Below the pieces are notes generated by a model. It ran no database searches, was not told where the DNA came from, and saw only the letters and a program-made list of their open reading frames with translations. 64,000 nucleotides of DNA from Xenophilus sp. E41 (GTDB lineage Bacteria; Pseudomonadota; Gammaproteobacteria; Burkholderiales; Burkholderiaceae_C). Of this stretch, positions 56,614-64,000 are shown one piece after another. Each line of letters opens with the position of its first letter. Positions within the stretch are counted from its first letter, which is position 1. A program made the position numbers and the translations under genes. The stretch lies in contig NZ_QPIB01000007.1 of assembly GCF_003671765.1 (NCBI RefSeq), positions 317,536-381,535 on the forward strand, given 5' to 3'.

Positions 56614-57642
56614 ATGAGCACCTCCGACCGGAAGGAACCTTCGGGTTTCGAACCTTTTGAGCCGCAAGCGCCGGACCTGGCGACCCCTCCCGTGAACAAC
56701 GACCCCACCTCCTCGCCCGGCTGGGAGCGCGCGACGCTCGAGAAGCTGGCCTTCGCCTCCCTCAAGGAACAGCGCGCCGCGCGCCGCTGGAAGACCTTCG
56801 TGCGCCTGGCCTGGCTCATCTTCTTCGTCGCGCTGGCCTGGCTGGCCTTCATGCGCGCACAGCCCTCCGCAGCCAAGACGACCGCCCACACGGCGGTGGT
56901 CGAGATCAAGGGCGAGATCGCCAGCGGTGCCGACGCCAGCGCCGAGTTCGTGGTCGCCGCCATGAAGAGCGCCTTCGAGGACGAGGGCGCCAAGGGCGTG
57001 GTGCTGCTGATCAACTCGCCGGGCGGCAGCCCGGTGCAGGCCGGCATCATCAACGACGAGATCAAGCGCATGAAGGCCAAGTACAAGAAGCCGATCTACG
57101 CCGTGGTGGAGGAAAGCTGCGCGTCGGCGGCGTACTACATCGCCGCCGCGACCGACAAGATCTACGTCGACAAGGCCAGCCTGGTCGGCAGCATCGGCGT
57201 GCTGATGGACGGCTTCGGCTTCACCGGCACCATGGAAAAGCTGGGCGTCGAGCGGCGTCTGCTCACCTCGGGCGAGAACAAGGGCTTCCTCGACCCCTTC
57301 AGTCCGATGAGCGACACGCAGAAGCAGCACGCGCAGCAGATGCTCGACCAGATCCACGCCCAGTTCATCGACGTGGTCAAGAAGGGCCGCGGCGAGCGCC
57401 TGAAGGCCGACACCCCGGGCCTGTTCAGCGGCCTGTTCTGGACCGGCCAGCAGGCCGTCGAGTTGGGGCTGGCCGACCAGGTGGGCAACGTCGACTACGT
57501 GGCGCGCGAGGTGATCAAGGCCGAGGACACCATCGACTACACGCGCCGCGACAACGTGGCCGAGCGCCTGGCCAAGAAGTTCGGCGCCGCTTTTGCCGAC
57601 ACCACCGTGCGCAGCATGCGCAGCACGCCGACGGTGCGCTGA
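56614..57642 (+). CDS. sppA: signal peptide peptidase SppA, 36-kDa type (S49)
   Basis: 342 aa. One membrane helix at about residues 65-82 anchors the protease with its catalytic domain in the periplasm. INSPGGSPVQAG and EESCASAAYYIAAA hold the oxyanion region and the nucleophile serine; the catalytic lysine lies in the LTSGENKGFLDPF segment. It degrades leftover signal peptides. ATG 56614 is 36 bases after the Rieske gene. A terminator follows 24 bases after the stop. Confidence 0.93.
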   Translation: MSTSDRKEPSGFEPFEPQAPDLATPPVNNDPTSSPGWERATLEKLAFASLKEQRAARRWKTFVRLAWLIFFVALAWLAFMRAQPSAAKTTAHTAVVEIKGEIASGADASAEFVVAAMKSAFEDEGAKGVVLLINSPGGSPVQAGIINDEIKRMKAKYKKPIYAVVEESCASAAYYIAAATDKIYVDKASLVGSIGVLMDGFGFTGTMEKLGVERRLLTSGENKGFLDPFSPMSDTQKQHAQQMLDQIHAQFIDVVKKGRGERLKADTPGLFSGLFWTGQQAVELGLADQVGNVDYVAREVIKAEDTIDYTRRDNVAERLAKKFGAAFADTTVRSMRSTPTVR

Positions 57643-57665
57643 ACGCGCTGCGCGGCCTTCGCTTC

Positions 57666-57690
57666 AAACGGCGCTTCGGCGCCGTTTTTC
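57666..57690 (+). terminator. rho-independent terminator behind sppA
   Basis: Nine-base perfect stem AAACGGCGC / GCGCCGTTT with a TTCG tetraloop and five T in a row. Confidence 0.9.
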
Positions 57691-57710
57691 ATGCACGGCC
57701 TTTGGATCGA

Positions 57711-57776
57711 GTTGCTCTCATTTCTATAGCGTCGCGCGCTCGTCCCCTGGGCGCTGGCGGCCGATTCGGCTTAAAG
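57711..57776 (-). repeat. family A palindromic repeat behind the MFS gene
   Basis: GTTGCTCTCATTTCTATAGC, GCGCGCTCGTCCCCTGGGCGC and GGCGGCCGATTCGGCTTAAA. It starts two bases behind the stop codon of the minus-strand transporter gene. Confidence 0.6.
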
Positions 57777-57778
57777 CA

Positions 57779-58963
57779 TCAGTGGCCGCCCGCCGGCGTC
57801 GGCGCGCCCGCACTGGCGGCGGCCCGCGGCGCCGCCACCGCCAGCGCCACGGCAAACACCACCACCACCGACAGCGCGGCGGTGAGCGAGCTCACGCGTG
57901 CCAGGAATCCGATCATCGGCGGCCCCGCCATGAAGCCCAGGTAGGCGGCGGCCGAGACGGCGGCGATGCCGCGCGCCGCATCCACGCCCGGCACCCGCGC
58001 CGCCGCGGCGAACAGGATCGGCACCACGTTCGCGAAGCCGATGCCCACGCCCGCGAATCCCGCCAGGGCGAGCCAGGGCGAATCGGTCAGCAGCACCCCG
58101 GCCATCGACAGCGCCGCCAGCGAGGCGCTGGCGCGCAGCAGCGTGGCCGAGGCGAAGCGCGCGCGCAGCGCGTCGCCGCCGAAGCGCGCCGCCGCCATCG
58201 CGGCCGAGAAGCTGGCGTAGGCGAGGGCGGCCTGCTGCTGCGGGCTGCCCAACTCCTGCTGCAGGTAGAGCACGCTCCAGTCGTACATCGCGCCCTCGGC
58301 CACCAGTCCCAGTGCCGCCAGGACGCCCAGCACCACCAGCGCCCCGCGCGGCAGGCGAAAGCCCCCCTGCGCCGGCGTCGTGCTGGCGGTGAAGCGGCGC
58401 GGCAGCATCCAGCGCGTGCCGCCGGCGACCGCCGCGGCCATGACGCCCGCGACCAGCGCCAGATGCCAGTTGGGCGGTAGGCCGGCCGCGAGCGCCGCGC
58501 TGCCGCTCACCGCACCGGCCATGCCACCCAGGCTGAACATGCCGTGCATCCCGCTCATCAGCGGCCGGCCGCCGTGCAACTCGAGTTGCGAAGCCTCGGT
58601 GTTGATGGCGACGTCGAACACGCTGGTCACCAGACCGAAGGCGGCCAGCAGCACCAGCAGGAAGGCGTACGACGGCATGTGCGTCAGCAACGCCACCAGC
58701 AGCGCGTACACGGTGCCGGTGATGAGCGCCATGCGTGCCGCGCCGTGGCGGCCGATCCAGCTGCCCGCTCGGCTGATGCCGAAGAGCGCACCGAAACCCG
58801 CGGCCAGCAGCGCCAGCCCCAGTTCGGCCTCGTCGACGCCGTAGTGCGCCTTGACGGTGGGAATGTGCACGCCCCAGGTCGCGAAGATGAAGCCGGAACA
58901 GAAGAACTGGGTGCGGGTGGCCCAGCGGGTGGGGGCGCTGCGCGCGAGAGTGGTGTCGGTCAA
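57779..58963 (-). CDS. MFS transporter
   Basis: 394 aa from TTG 58963, with twelve hydrophobic segments. FFCSGFIFATWGVHIPTVK begins the first helix, and SRAGSWIGRHGAARM is the loop 2-3 motif of major-facilitator proteins; the whole resembles YbjJ-like and sugar-permease-type members. The start is uncertain: no ATG lies near, and the frame runs on past 58990 into the preceding gene. The substrate is unknown. The RsmI-like gene lies 55 bases upstream on the same strand. Confidence 0.82.
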   Translation of the reverse strand: MTDTTLARSAPTRWATRTQFFCSGFIFATWGVHIPTVKAHYGVDEAELGLALLAAGFGALFGISRAGSWIGRHGAARMALITGTVYALLVALLTHMPSYAFLLVLLAAFGLVTSVFDVAINTEASQLELHGGRPLMSGMHGMFSLGGMAGAVSGSAALAAGLPPNWHLALVAGVMAAAVAGGTRWMLPRRFTASTTPAQGGFRLPRGALVVLGVLAALGLVAEGAMYDWSVLYLQQELGSPQQQAALAYASFSAAMAAARFGGDALRARFASATLLRASASLAALSMAGVLLTDSPWLALAGFAGVGIGFANVVPILFAAAARVPGVDAARGIAAVSAAAYLGFMAGPPMIGFLARVSSLTAALSVVVVFAVALAVAAPRAAASAGAPTPAGGH

Positions 58964-59018
58964 GGGATCGGTCTGCGGAACTGTTCTTGGATGGATGGCG
59001 TGTCCGGGTGCCCGGATA

Positions 59019-59780
59019 TCAGCGCCCGATGGCGAACACCGCCGGCAGGCGCTCCTCGGCCAGCGTGGGCGCGGCACGCCAGGCCTTCACGCTCTGGCTG
59101 CACACCCGCATGGCCGGCAGCGTCAGCCCGCTGGCCACCGCCAGGCGCGTGTGGTGCTGCAGCGTCTGGACCAGCGCCTGCAGCAGCGCGGCGTTGCGGT
59201 AGGGCGTCTCGATGAAGAGCTGGGTCTGGCCCGTGCGCAGCGCCAGCGCTTCCAGTTCGCGGATGCGCGTGCGGCGCGCCTCGGCGTCCTGCGGCAGGTA
59301 GCCGACGAAGGCGAAGTTCTGGCCGTTGAGCCCGCTCGCCGCCAGCGTGAGCAGCAGCGACACCGGCCCGACCAGCGGCACCACCGCCGCGCCGGCCTCG
59401 TGGGCGGCACGCACCACCGACGATCCCGGGTCGGCCACCGCCGGCATGCCGGCCTCGCTGAGCAGGCCCACATCGTGGCCCTCGCGCAGTGGCGCGAGCA
59501 GGGCCGCGATGGCCGCCGGCGCAGGGACGCCGTCATGGTCGCCCTTCTTATGCACTTCGCGCGGCAGCTCCTGGATGGACTGCGCCTGCAGCGGCGCGGC
59601 CAGCGGCACGACGGCATCGATGCGCTTGAGGTATGCGCGGGCGGTCTTCGCGTTCTCGCACACCCAGTGCGTCAGCCGCGCGGCGGCCTGCAGCGTGCCC
59701 AGGGGCAGGGCGTCCTGCAGCGGGGCCTGCACCTCGCAGCCGAAGTCGAGCGGGGCGGGGACCAAGTAGAGCGTGGGCAT
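59019..59780 (-). CDS. SAM-dependent methyltransferase, RsmI/tetrapyrrole-methylase family
   Basis: 253 aa. MPTLYLVPAPLDFG starts the protein in place of the LYVVATPIGNL of RsmI. LLSEAGMPAVADPGSSVVRAA is the family's conserved SAM-binding segment, and FAFVGYLPQDAEARRTRI follows. This is the RsmI-like paralogue often found beside maf. It is probably an rRNA or tetrapyrrole methyltransferase; the target is unproven. ATG 59780 fits the family start. A family A repeat separates it from maf upstream. Confidence 0.85.
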   Translation of the reverse strand: MPTLYLVPAPLDFGCEVQAPLQDALPLGTLQAAARLTHWVCENAKTARAYLKRIDAVVPLAAPLQAQSIQELPREVHKKGDHDGVPAPAAIAALLAPLREGHDVGLLSEAGMPAVADPGSSVVRAAHEAGAAVVPLVGPVSLLLTLAASGLNGQNFAFVGYLPQDAEARRTRIRELEALALRTGQTQLFIETPYRNAALLQALVQTLQHHTRLAVASGLTLPAMRVCSQSVKAWRAAPTLAEERLPAVFAIGR

Positions 59781-59787
59781 GGTGATG

Positions 59788-59845
59788 GTTGCTATCAATT
59801 CAGGAGCATTCAGCGCCCACCGCACGGGCGCTGGCGGCCGATGTC
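59788..59845 (-). repeat. family A palindromic repeat between maf and the RsmI-like gene
   Basis: GTTGCTATCAATTCAGGAGC, AGCGCCCACCGCACGGGCGCT and GGCGGCCGAT. It begins about ten bases after the maf stop and ends just before the ATG of the methyltransferase gene, so it covers the region where a ribosome site would lie. Confidence 0.65.
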
Positions 59846-59855
59846 GTTCGCCAGC

Positions 59856-60437
59856 TCAGAGCAGGTCCACGCCCGCGGCGCGCAGCATTCGGCAGGTGCG
59901 GATCAGCGGCAGGCCGACCAGGGCCGTCGGATCGTCGCTGTCGATGGCCTCGAGCAGTGCGATGCCCAGCCCTTCGCTCTTGGCGCTGCCGGCGCAGTCG
60001 TAGGGCTGCTCGGCCAGCAGGTAGCGCTCGATGGCCGCATCGCTCAGGTCGCGAAAGACGACGCGCACCGGCGCGATGTCCTGTTGCGCGAAGCCGGTGG
60101 CCTGGCAGACCACGGCGACGGCGGTCTGGAAGATCAGCGTCTGGCCGCGCATGCGGCGCAGCTGTTCGGTGGCGCGGGCGTGGTCGCCGGGCTTGCCCAG
60201 CGGCTCGCCGTGCAGGTCGGCGACCTGGTCGGAGCCGATCACCACGGCCTCCGGAAATCGTGCCGCCACGGCCTGCGCCTTGGCCAGCGCCAGGCGCACG
60301 GCCAGGTCCGCCGGCGCTTCGCCGGGCTGCGGGGTTTCGTCGACCTCGGGGGCCTGGACGTCGAAGGGCAGGTGCAGGCGCGACATCAGGTCGCGGCGAT
60401 AGCGGGAGGTCGAACCGAGGATGACAAGGCGTTGCAT
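59856..60437 (-). CDS. maf: Maf-family nucleotide pyrophosphatase, YceF type
   Basis: 193 aa. LVILGSTSRYRRDLMSRL is the Maf N-terminal loop, IGSDQV the metal-binding aspartate region, and YDCAGSAKSEGLGIALLE the YceF-subfamily signature. It hydrolyses modified nucleotides (m7GTP-type in this subgroup), a house-cleaning role. It is divergent from yceD, as in many betaproteobacteria. Confidence 0.92.
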   Translation of the reverse strand: MQRLVILGSTSRYRRDLMSRLHLPFDVQAPEVDETPQPGEAPADLAVRLALAKAQAVAARFPEAVVIGSDQVADLHGEPLGKPGDHARATEQLRRMRGQTLIFQTAVAVVCQATGFAQQDIAPVRVVFRDLSDAAIERYLLAEQPYDCAGSAKSEGLGIALLEAIDSDDPTALVGLPLIRTCRMLRAAGVDLL

Positions 60438-60472
60438 GCCGGCGATTGTCGGGGCCGCGTAGACTGCGTGAG

Positions 60473-61027
60473 ATGAAGAAGGATTTCGATGCCGGCCGCC
60501 TCGACGTACCGGGCTTCGCCCAGGCGGGTGCCACGCTGTCGGCGGCCGAGCCGCTGTCGGCCTATCGGCGCCTACTCGACGAGTCGGCCGTGGCAGACGC
60601 CGCGGCCGAGGTTCGCTGGACGGCCGCAGGCGAGATGCGCACCGCCACGGGCGGTCCGGCCGTGCCGTGGATCCACCTGGACGCGACGGTGACGCTGCCG
60701 CTGGTCTGCCAGCGCTGCCTGCAGCCGGTGGACACCCCGCTGCAGGCCGACAGATGGTTCCGCTTCGTCGCCGACGAGGAGACTGCGGCGCTGGAGGACG
60801 AGGAGGCCGAGGAGGACGTGCTGGTCAGCAGCCACGATTTCGACCTGCGCGAGCTGGTCGAGGACGAGTTGCTGATGGACATCCCCTTCGCCCCCGTGCA
60901 CGAGGTCTGTCCGGCCCCGGTGCCCATGTCCGCCGCCGATCCGGATTTCGATGCGGCTGGCCAGGAACGCCCGAACCCCTTCGCCGCGCTGGAAGCCCTG
61001 AAGAAGAAGCCCGCCGACGGGGGCTGA
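60473..61027 (+). CDS. yceD: YceD/DUF177 family protein
   Basis: 184 aa. LVCQRCLQPVDTPL is the hallmark CxxC segment, followed by an acidic stretch (about residues 100-125) and EDELLMDIPFAPVHEVC. The family is linked to 23S rRNA accumulation and is nearly always next to rpmF. ATG 60473 is used; the longer frame from 60446 begins with TTG and adds nine residues. Confidence 0.92.
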   Translation: MKKDFDAGRLDVPGFAQAGATLSAAEPLSAYRRLLDESAVADAAAEVRWTAAGEMRTATGGPAVPWIHLDATVTLPLVCQRCLQPVDTPLQADRWFRFVADEETAALEDEEAEEDVLVSSHDFDLRELVEDELLMDIPFAPVHEVCPAPVPMSAADPDFDAAGQERPNPFAALEALKKKPADGG

Positions 61028-61060
61028 GGCGGGGGCTGGCGCGGTCCGCTCCCGGCGGGC

Positions 61061-61066
61061 TATAAT
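61061..61066 (+). promoter_or_regulatory. -10 element of the rpmF promoter
   Basis: A perfect TATAAT in GC-rich surroundings, 33 bases after the yceD stop. The -35 side is weak (CTGGCG at 61036-61041, 19-base spacing). Transcription would start near 61073 and leave a leader of about 160 bases before rpmF, which contains a GGATCC-GAA-GGATCC hairpin (61127-61141). Confidence 0.6.
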
Positions 61067-61235
61067 CGTGGGCTACGCGCGCGCTTGCCGATCTGGTCGA
61101 TGACCTGGATCGCCGACCGAGGAGCGGGATCCGAAGGATCCGCGCACCCGGCGGCAGTGGCAGGCGATGCCGGCTTCGGAAGCCCCAGGCGCCGGCCGCA
61201 CTGCCCACTCACCTCACCGTCTATCAGGAGCCATC

Positions 61236-61418
61236 ATGGCCGTTCAGCAAAACAAGAAGTCGCCTTCGAAGCGCGGCATGCACCGCTCGCACAACGCCCT
61301 GGGCGTGCCCGGCATCGCCGTCGAGCCCACCACCGGCGAAACGCACCTGCGTCACCACATCAGCCCCAACGGTTTCTACCGTGGCCGCAAGGTGCTGAAG
61401 ACCAAGTCCGAAGCCTGA
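61236..61418 (+). CDS. rpmF: 50S ribosomal protein L32
   Basis: 60 aa, the standard length. [20 protein letters not shown] is the L32 N-terminus. No zinc cysteines are present, as in most proteobacterial L32. AGGAG lies before ATG 61236. It stands between yceD and plsX, the usual order linking ribosome and lipid genes. Confidence 0.97.
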   Translation: MAVQQNKKSPSKRGMHRSHNALGVPGIAVEPTTGETHLRHHISPNGFYRGRKVLKTKSEA

Positions 61419-61435
61419 GTTGCTCTTTCAAGGCC

Positions 61436-61478
61436 AAGGCCCGAAGCTACTGAATCCGTAGCGTCGGGCCTTTGTTTT
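61436..61478 (+). terminator. terminator or attenuator between rpmF and plsX
   Basis: Stem AAGGCCCGAAGCTAC (61436-61450) / GTAGCGTCGGGCCTT (61458-61472), with one mismatch in 15 pairs and a seven-base loop, then TTGTTTT. It ends one base before the plsX ATG (61480). The loop-proximal GCTAC...GTAGC part resembles the family A palindrome. Confidence 0.75.
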
Positions 61479-61479
61479 G

Positions 61480-62580
61480 ATGCCCTCGACTTCCTCTTTT
61501 TCGAGCGCCACTCCACCCTCGGCCATCACGGTGGCCGTGGACTGCATGGGTGGCGACCACGGCCCCCGCGTCACGCTCGCGGCCTGCCGTGCATTCCTGG
61601 AGCGCCACGCCGACGCGTCGCTGCTGCTCGTGGGTGCGCCTGCGGCGCTGGCATCCTTCAGTCATCCGCGTGGCCGGGTCATTCCGGCCACCGAAGTGGT
61701 CGGCATGGACGACCCGATCGAGATCGCCCTGCGCAAGAAGAAGGATTCGTCCATGCGCGTGGCGATCCAGCAGGTCAAGGACGGTGCGGCGCACGCGGCG
61801 GTCTCGGCCGGCAACACCGGCGCGCTGATGGCCATCGCCCGCTACCTGCTCAAGACGCTCGACGGCATCGACCGGCCTGCGATCGCTCCTCAACTCCCCA
61901 ACAGCAAGGGGGGCGCCACGACGGTGCTCGATCTGGGAGCGAACGTCGACTGCGATGCCGAAGACCTGCTGCAGTTCGCCGTGCTGGGCTCGGCGCTGGT
62001 GTCGGCCCTGACGGGCAACGAGTCGCCCAGCGTGGGTCTTCTCAACGTCGGTGAGGAAGCGATTAAAGGCAGCGAAACGATCAAGAAAGCGAGCCAATTG
62101 CTGCAAAAAGCGGCCAACTCGCAGGATCTGAACTTCTACGGCAACGTCGAGGGCAACGACATCTTCAAGGGCACCACCGACATCGTGGTGTGCGACGGCT
62201 TCGTCGGGAACGTGGCGCTCAAGGCCACGGAGGGCGTGGCTTCGATGATCGTCGACTTCATGCGCCAGGAGTTTTCGCGCGGCATTTTCAGCAAATTGGC
62301 GGCCATCGTGGCCTATCCGGTCCTAAAAGCTCTGAAAGGCCGGCTCGATCATCGCCGATACAACGGTGCCGCGCTATTGGGTCTGCGCGGGCTGGTCTTC
62401 AAGAGCCACGGCTCGGCGGACGAGGAGGCCTTCGGGCATGCGCTGGATCGCGCTTATGATGCCGCTCGCAACAACCTGCTCGACCGAGTGCGTGCCCGCA
62501 TCGCCCATGCCGCACCGCTCTTGGCCCGCACCGACGCTGCTCCGGCGACGGTCGAGGCCCCGGTCGTGATCCACGCCTGA
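61480..62580 (+). CDS. plsX: phosphate acyltransferase PlsX
   Basis: 366 aa. It makes acyl-phosphate from acyl-ACP for phospholipid synthesis. [14 protein letters not shown] near residue 17 is the family start; [19 protein letters not shown] and [16 protein letters not shown] are conserved. The ATG at 61480 lies right after a hairpin and T tract and has no recognisable ribosome site. The first 15 residues (Ser/Pro-rich) may be a mis-start, but no better start is visible before the conserved part. The stop overlaps fabH (TGATG). Confidence 0.92.
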   Translation: MPSTSSFSSATPPSAITVAVDCMGGDHGPRVTLAACRAFLERHADASLLLVGAPAALASFSHPRGRVIPATEVVGMDDPIEIALRKKKDSSMRVAIQQVKDGAAHAAVSAGNTGALMAIARYLLKTLDGIDRPAIAPQLPNSKGGATTVLDLGANVDCDAEDLLQFAVLGSALVSALTGNESPSVGLLNVGEEAIKGSETIKKASQLLQKAANSQDLNFYGNVEGNDIFKGTTDIVVCDGFVGNVALKATEGVASMIVDFMRQEFSRGIFSKLAAIVAYPVLKALKGRLDHRRYNGAALLGLRGLVFKSHGSADEEAFGHALDRAYDAARNNLLDRVRARIAHAAPLLARTDAAPATVEAPVVIHA

Positions 62581-63557
62581 TGACCCTTTATTCCCGCATC
62601 ACCGGCACGGGCAGCTACCTGCCTCCGCGCCGGGTGACGAATGACGATCTGGCCCGCGAACTGGCCGGCCGCGGCATCGAGACGTCCGACCAGTGGATCA
62701 TCGAGCGCACCGGCATCCGGGCGCGCCACTTCGCGGCGCCCGAGGTGACCAGCAGCGATCTCGCCCTGCACGCCTGCCGCCACGCCCTAGAAGCGTCCGG
62801 CCGCGATGCGCAGGACGTGGACCTGATCATCGTCGCGACCTCGACACCCGACATGGTGTTCCCTTCGTCGGCGGCGATTCTTCAGAACAAGCTTGGCATT
62901 GCCGGCTGCCCGGCCTTCGACGTGCAGGCGGTGTGCAGCGGCTTCGTCTATGCGCTCACGGTGGCCGACGCGATGATCCGCACCGGCGGCGCCAAGTGCG
63001 CGCTGGTCGTCGGTGCCGAGGTCTTCTCGCGCATCCTCGATTTCAACGACCGCACGACCTGCGTGCTCTTCGGCGACGGCGCCGGGGCCGTGGTGCTCGA
63101 GGCGAGCGACACGCCCGGCATCCTGGCGAGCGACCTGCACGCCGACGGCTCGCACGTCGGCATCCTCTGCACGCCCGGCCACGTCTCGGGCGGCCAGGTG
63201 GTGGGCACGCCCCTGCTGCACATGGACGGCCAGGCGGTCTTCAAGCTCGCGGTCCGCGTGCTCGAGGATGCCGCCCGCGCCACCCTCGCCAAGGCCGGCA
63301 AGACCGATGCCGACATCGACTGGCTGATTCCGCACCAGGCCAACATCCGCATCATGCAGGGCACGGCCAAGAAGCTGAAGCTTCCGCTGGACAAGCTGAT
63401 CGTCACCGTCGACGAGCATGGCAACACCTCCGCGGCGTCCATTCCCCTGGCGCTCGACGCCGCCGTGCGCGACGGCAAGATCAAGAAGGGTGACACGCTC
63501 ATGCTCGAAGGCGTGGGCGGCGGCTTCACCTGGGGCGCGGTGCTATTGAATCTGTAG
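62580..63557 (+). CDS. fabH: 3-oxoacyl-ACP synthase III
   Basis: 325 aa, the standard length. It starts fatty-acid synthesis by condensing acetyl-CoA with malonyl-ACP. The catalytic triad is intact: C119 (VCSGF), H252 (PHQANIRI) and N282 (GNTSAAS). It ends in [13 protein letters not shown]. The last five codons and the TAG stop lie within a family A repeat. It is coupled to plsX upstream by a one-base overlap. Confidence 0.96.
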   Translation: MTLYSRITGTGSYLPPRRVTNDDLARELAGRGIETSDQWIIERTGIRARHFAAPEVTSSDLALHACRHALEASGRDAQDVDLIIVATSTPDMVFPSSAAILQNKLGIAGCPAFDVQAVCSGFVYALTVADAMIRTGGAKCALVVGAEVFSRILDFNDRTTCVLFGDGAGAVVLEASDTPGILASDLHADGSHVGILCTPGHVSGGQVVGTPLLHMDGQAVFKLAVRVLEDAARATLAKAGKTDADIDWLIPHQANIRIMQGTAKKLKLPLDKLIVTVDEHGNTSAASIPLALDAAVRDGKIKKGDTLMLEGVGGGFTWGAVLLNL

Positions 63558-63597
63558 CAGCTTGCGCCCGCTGGACGGGCGCTGCGGCTCGATTGGA
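63540..63597 (+). repeat. family A palindromic repeat supplying the fabH stop codon
   Basis: TGCTATTGAATCTGTAGCA palindrome, then TTGCGCCCGCTGGACGGGCGCT and GCTCGATTGGAG. The TAG inside the palindrome is the fabH stop. The hairpin core is identical to the hemD copy. It fills the gap up to the fabD ribosome-site region. Confidence 0.75.
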
Positions 63598-63608
63598 GAC
63601 ACAAAACG

Positions 63609-64000
63609 ATGAAGACCTTCGCATTCGTCTTTCCTGGGCAGGGTTCGCAGGCCGTGGGCATGCTGGACGCTTGGGGCGACCATCCCGCCGTGCGCGACAC
63701 CCTGGCCGAGGCCTCGGAATCGCTGGGCGAGGACGTGGCGAAGCTGATCCACGAAGGCCCCAAGGAAGCGCTGGCGCTCACCACCAACACCCAGCCCGTG
63801 ATGCTGGTGGCCGGCGTCGCCGCCTGGCGCGCCTGGCTGGCCGAGGGTGGCGCGCAGCCGGCCGTCGTGGCGGGCCATTCGCTCGGCGAGTACTCGGCCC
63901 TGGTGGCCGCCGGCGTGCTCACGCTCGCGCAGGCCGCGCCGCTGGTGCGCTTCCGCGCCCAGGCCATGCAGGAGGCGGTGCCGGTGGGCGTTGGCGCCAT
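63609..64000 (+). CDS. fabD: malonyl-CoA-ACP transacylase, cut by window edge
   Basis: The first 130 codons of FabD. FAFVFPGQGSQAVGML is the family start. GHSLGEYSAL holds the nucleophile S91. It transfers malonyl from CoA to ACP for fatty-acid synthesis. It follows fabH after 51 bases made up mostly of a family A repeat. The C-terminal half lies beyond the right edge. Confidence 0.95.
   Translation, partial: MKTFAFVFPGQGSQAVGMLDAWGDHPAVRDTLAEASESLGEDVAKLIHEGPKEALALTTNTQPVMLVAGVAAWRAWLAEGGAQPAVVAGHSLGEYSALVAAGVLTLAQAAPLVRFRAQAMQEAVPVGVGA

Overview
The window looks like chromosomal DNA of a high-G+C betaproteobacterium of the family Comamonadaceae, most likely close to Variovorax. The grounds are the dense GC-rich coding, a Bug-type solute-binding protein, the argH / algZ-algR / hemC-hemD-hemX-hemY neighbourhood, the yceD-rpmF-plsX-fabH-fabD order, and dispersed short palindromic repeats of a kind I associate with this family. 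The genus is an inference. I see no tRNA, rRNA, CRISPR array, transposase or prophage gene. The window opens inside one gene (alpha-2-macroglobulin family) and closes inside another (fabD).

Layout: 1-5.4 kb, a very large periplasmic alpha-2-macroglobulin-like protein. 5.5-10.9 kb, a GntR/UTRA regulator divergent from a catabolic operon: Bug binding protein, isocitrate-lyase-superfamily C-C lyase, aconitase-type dehydratase large and small subunits, then an isochorismatase-fold protein. 11-17 kb, an OpgC-like membrane protein, an SGNH hydrolase, an anti-sigma/ECF sigma pair divergent from a DUF3455 lipoprotein, and a membrane/TPR protein. 17-22.7 kb, a MocR-type regulator divergent from what reads as a complete mevalonate uptake and degradation operon (class II HMG-CoA reductase, two-gene membrane transporter, HMG-CoA lyase). 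22.9-26.5 kb, a small membrane protein, a rhomboid protease and argH. 26.6-37.4 kb, an AlgZ/AlgR-type two-component system, a PerM-like permease, ppc on the opposite strand, and hemC-hemD-hemX-hemY.

37.4-50.5 kb is a Wzx/Wzy-type exopolysaccharide locus in two converging arms. wza-wzb-wzc (export lipoprotein, phosphatase, tyrosine kinase) runs rightward. Eight genes run leftward: initiating sugar transferase, flippase, two glycosyltransferases, polymerase, glycosyltransferase, wcaF-like acetyltransferase and wcaI-like glycosyltransferase. As given, the initiating sugar transferase is broken by a one-base frameshift in a homopolymer run. 50.9-57.6 kb holds rne divergent from rluC, a HAD phosphatase, a Rieske protein and SppA. 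57.8-64 kb holds an MFS transporter, an RsmI-like methyltransferase, maf, then yceD-rpmF-plsX-fabH-fabD.

The most distinctive feature I see is a dispersed repeat family (here 'family A': a GCTAT...ATAGC palindrome next to a GCGCCCG...CGGGCGC hairpin) with about eight full copies plus fragments. Several sit directly behind stop codons, two lie in frame inside genes (the macroglobulin gene and hemD), and one supplies the stop codon of fabH. A second family ('family B') lies in two intergenic gaps, and a related sequence lies in frame inside ppc. Other points for a second look are the putative alkylmalate operon, the putative mevalonate operon with its unusual transporter, and the frameshifted sugar transferase.
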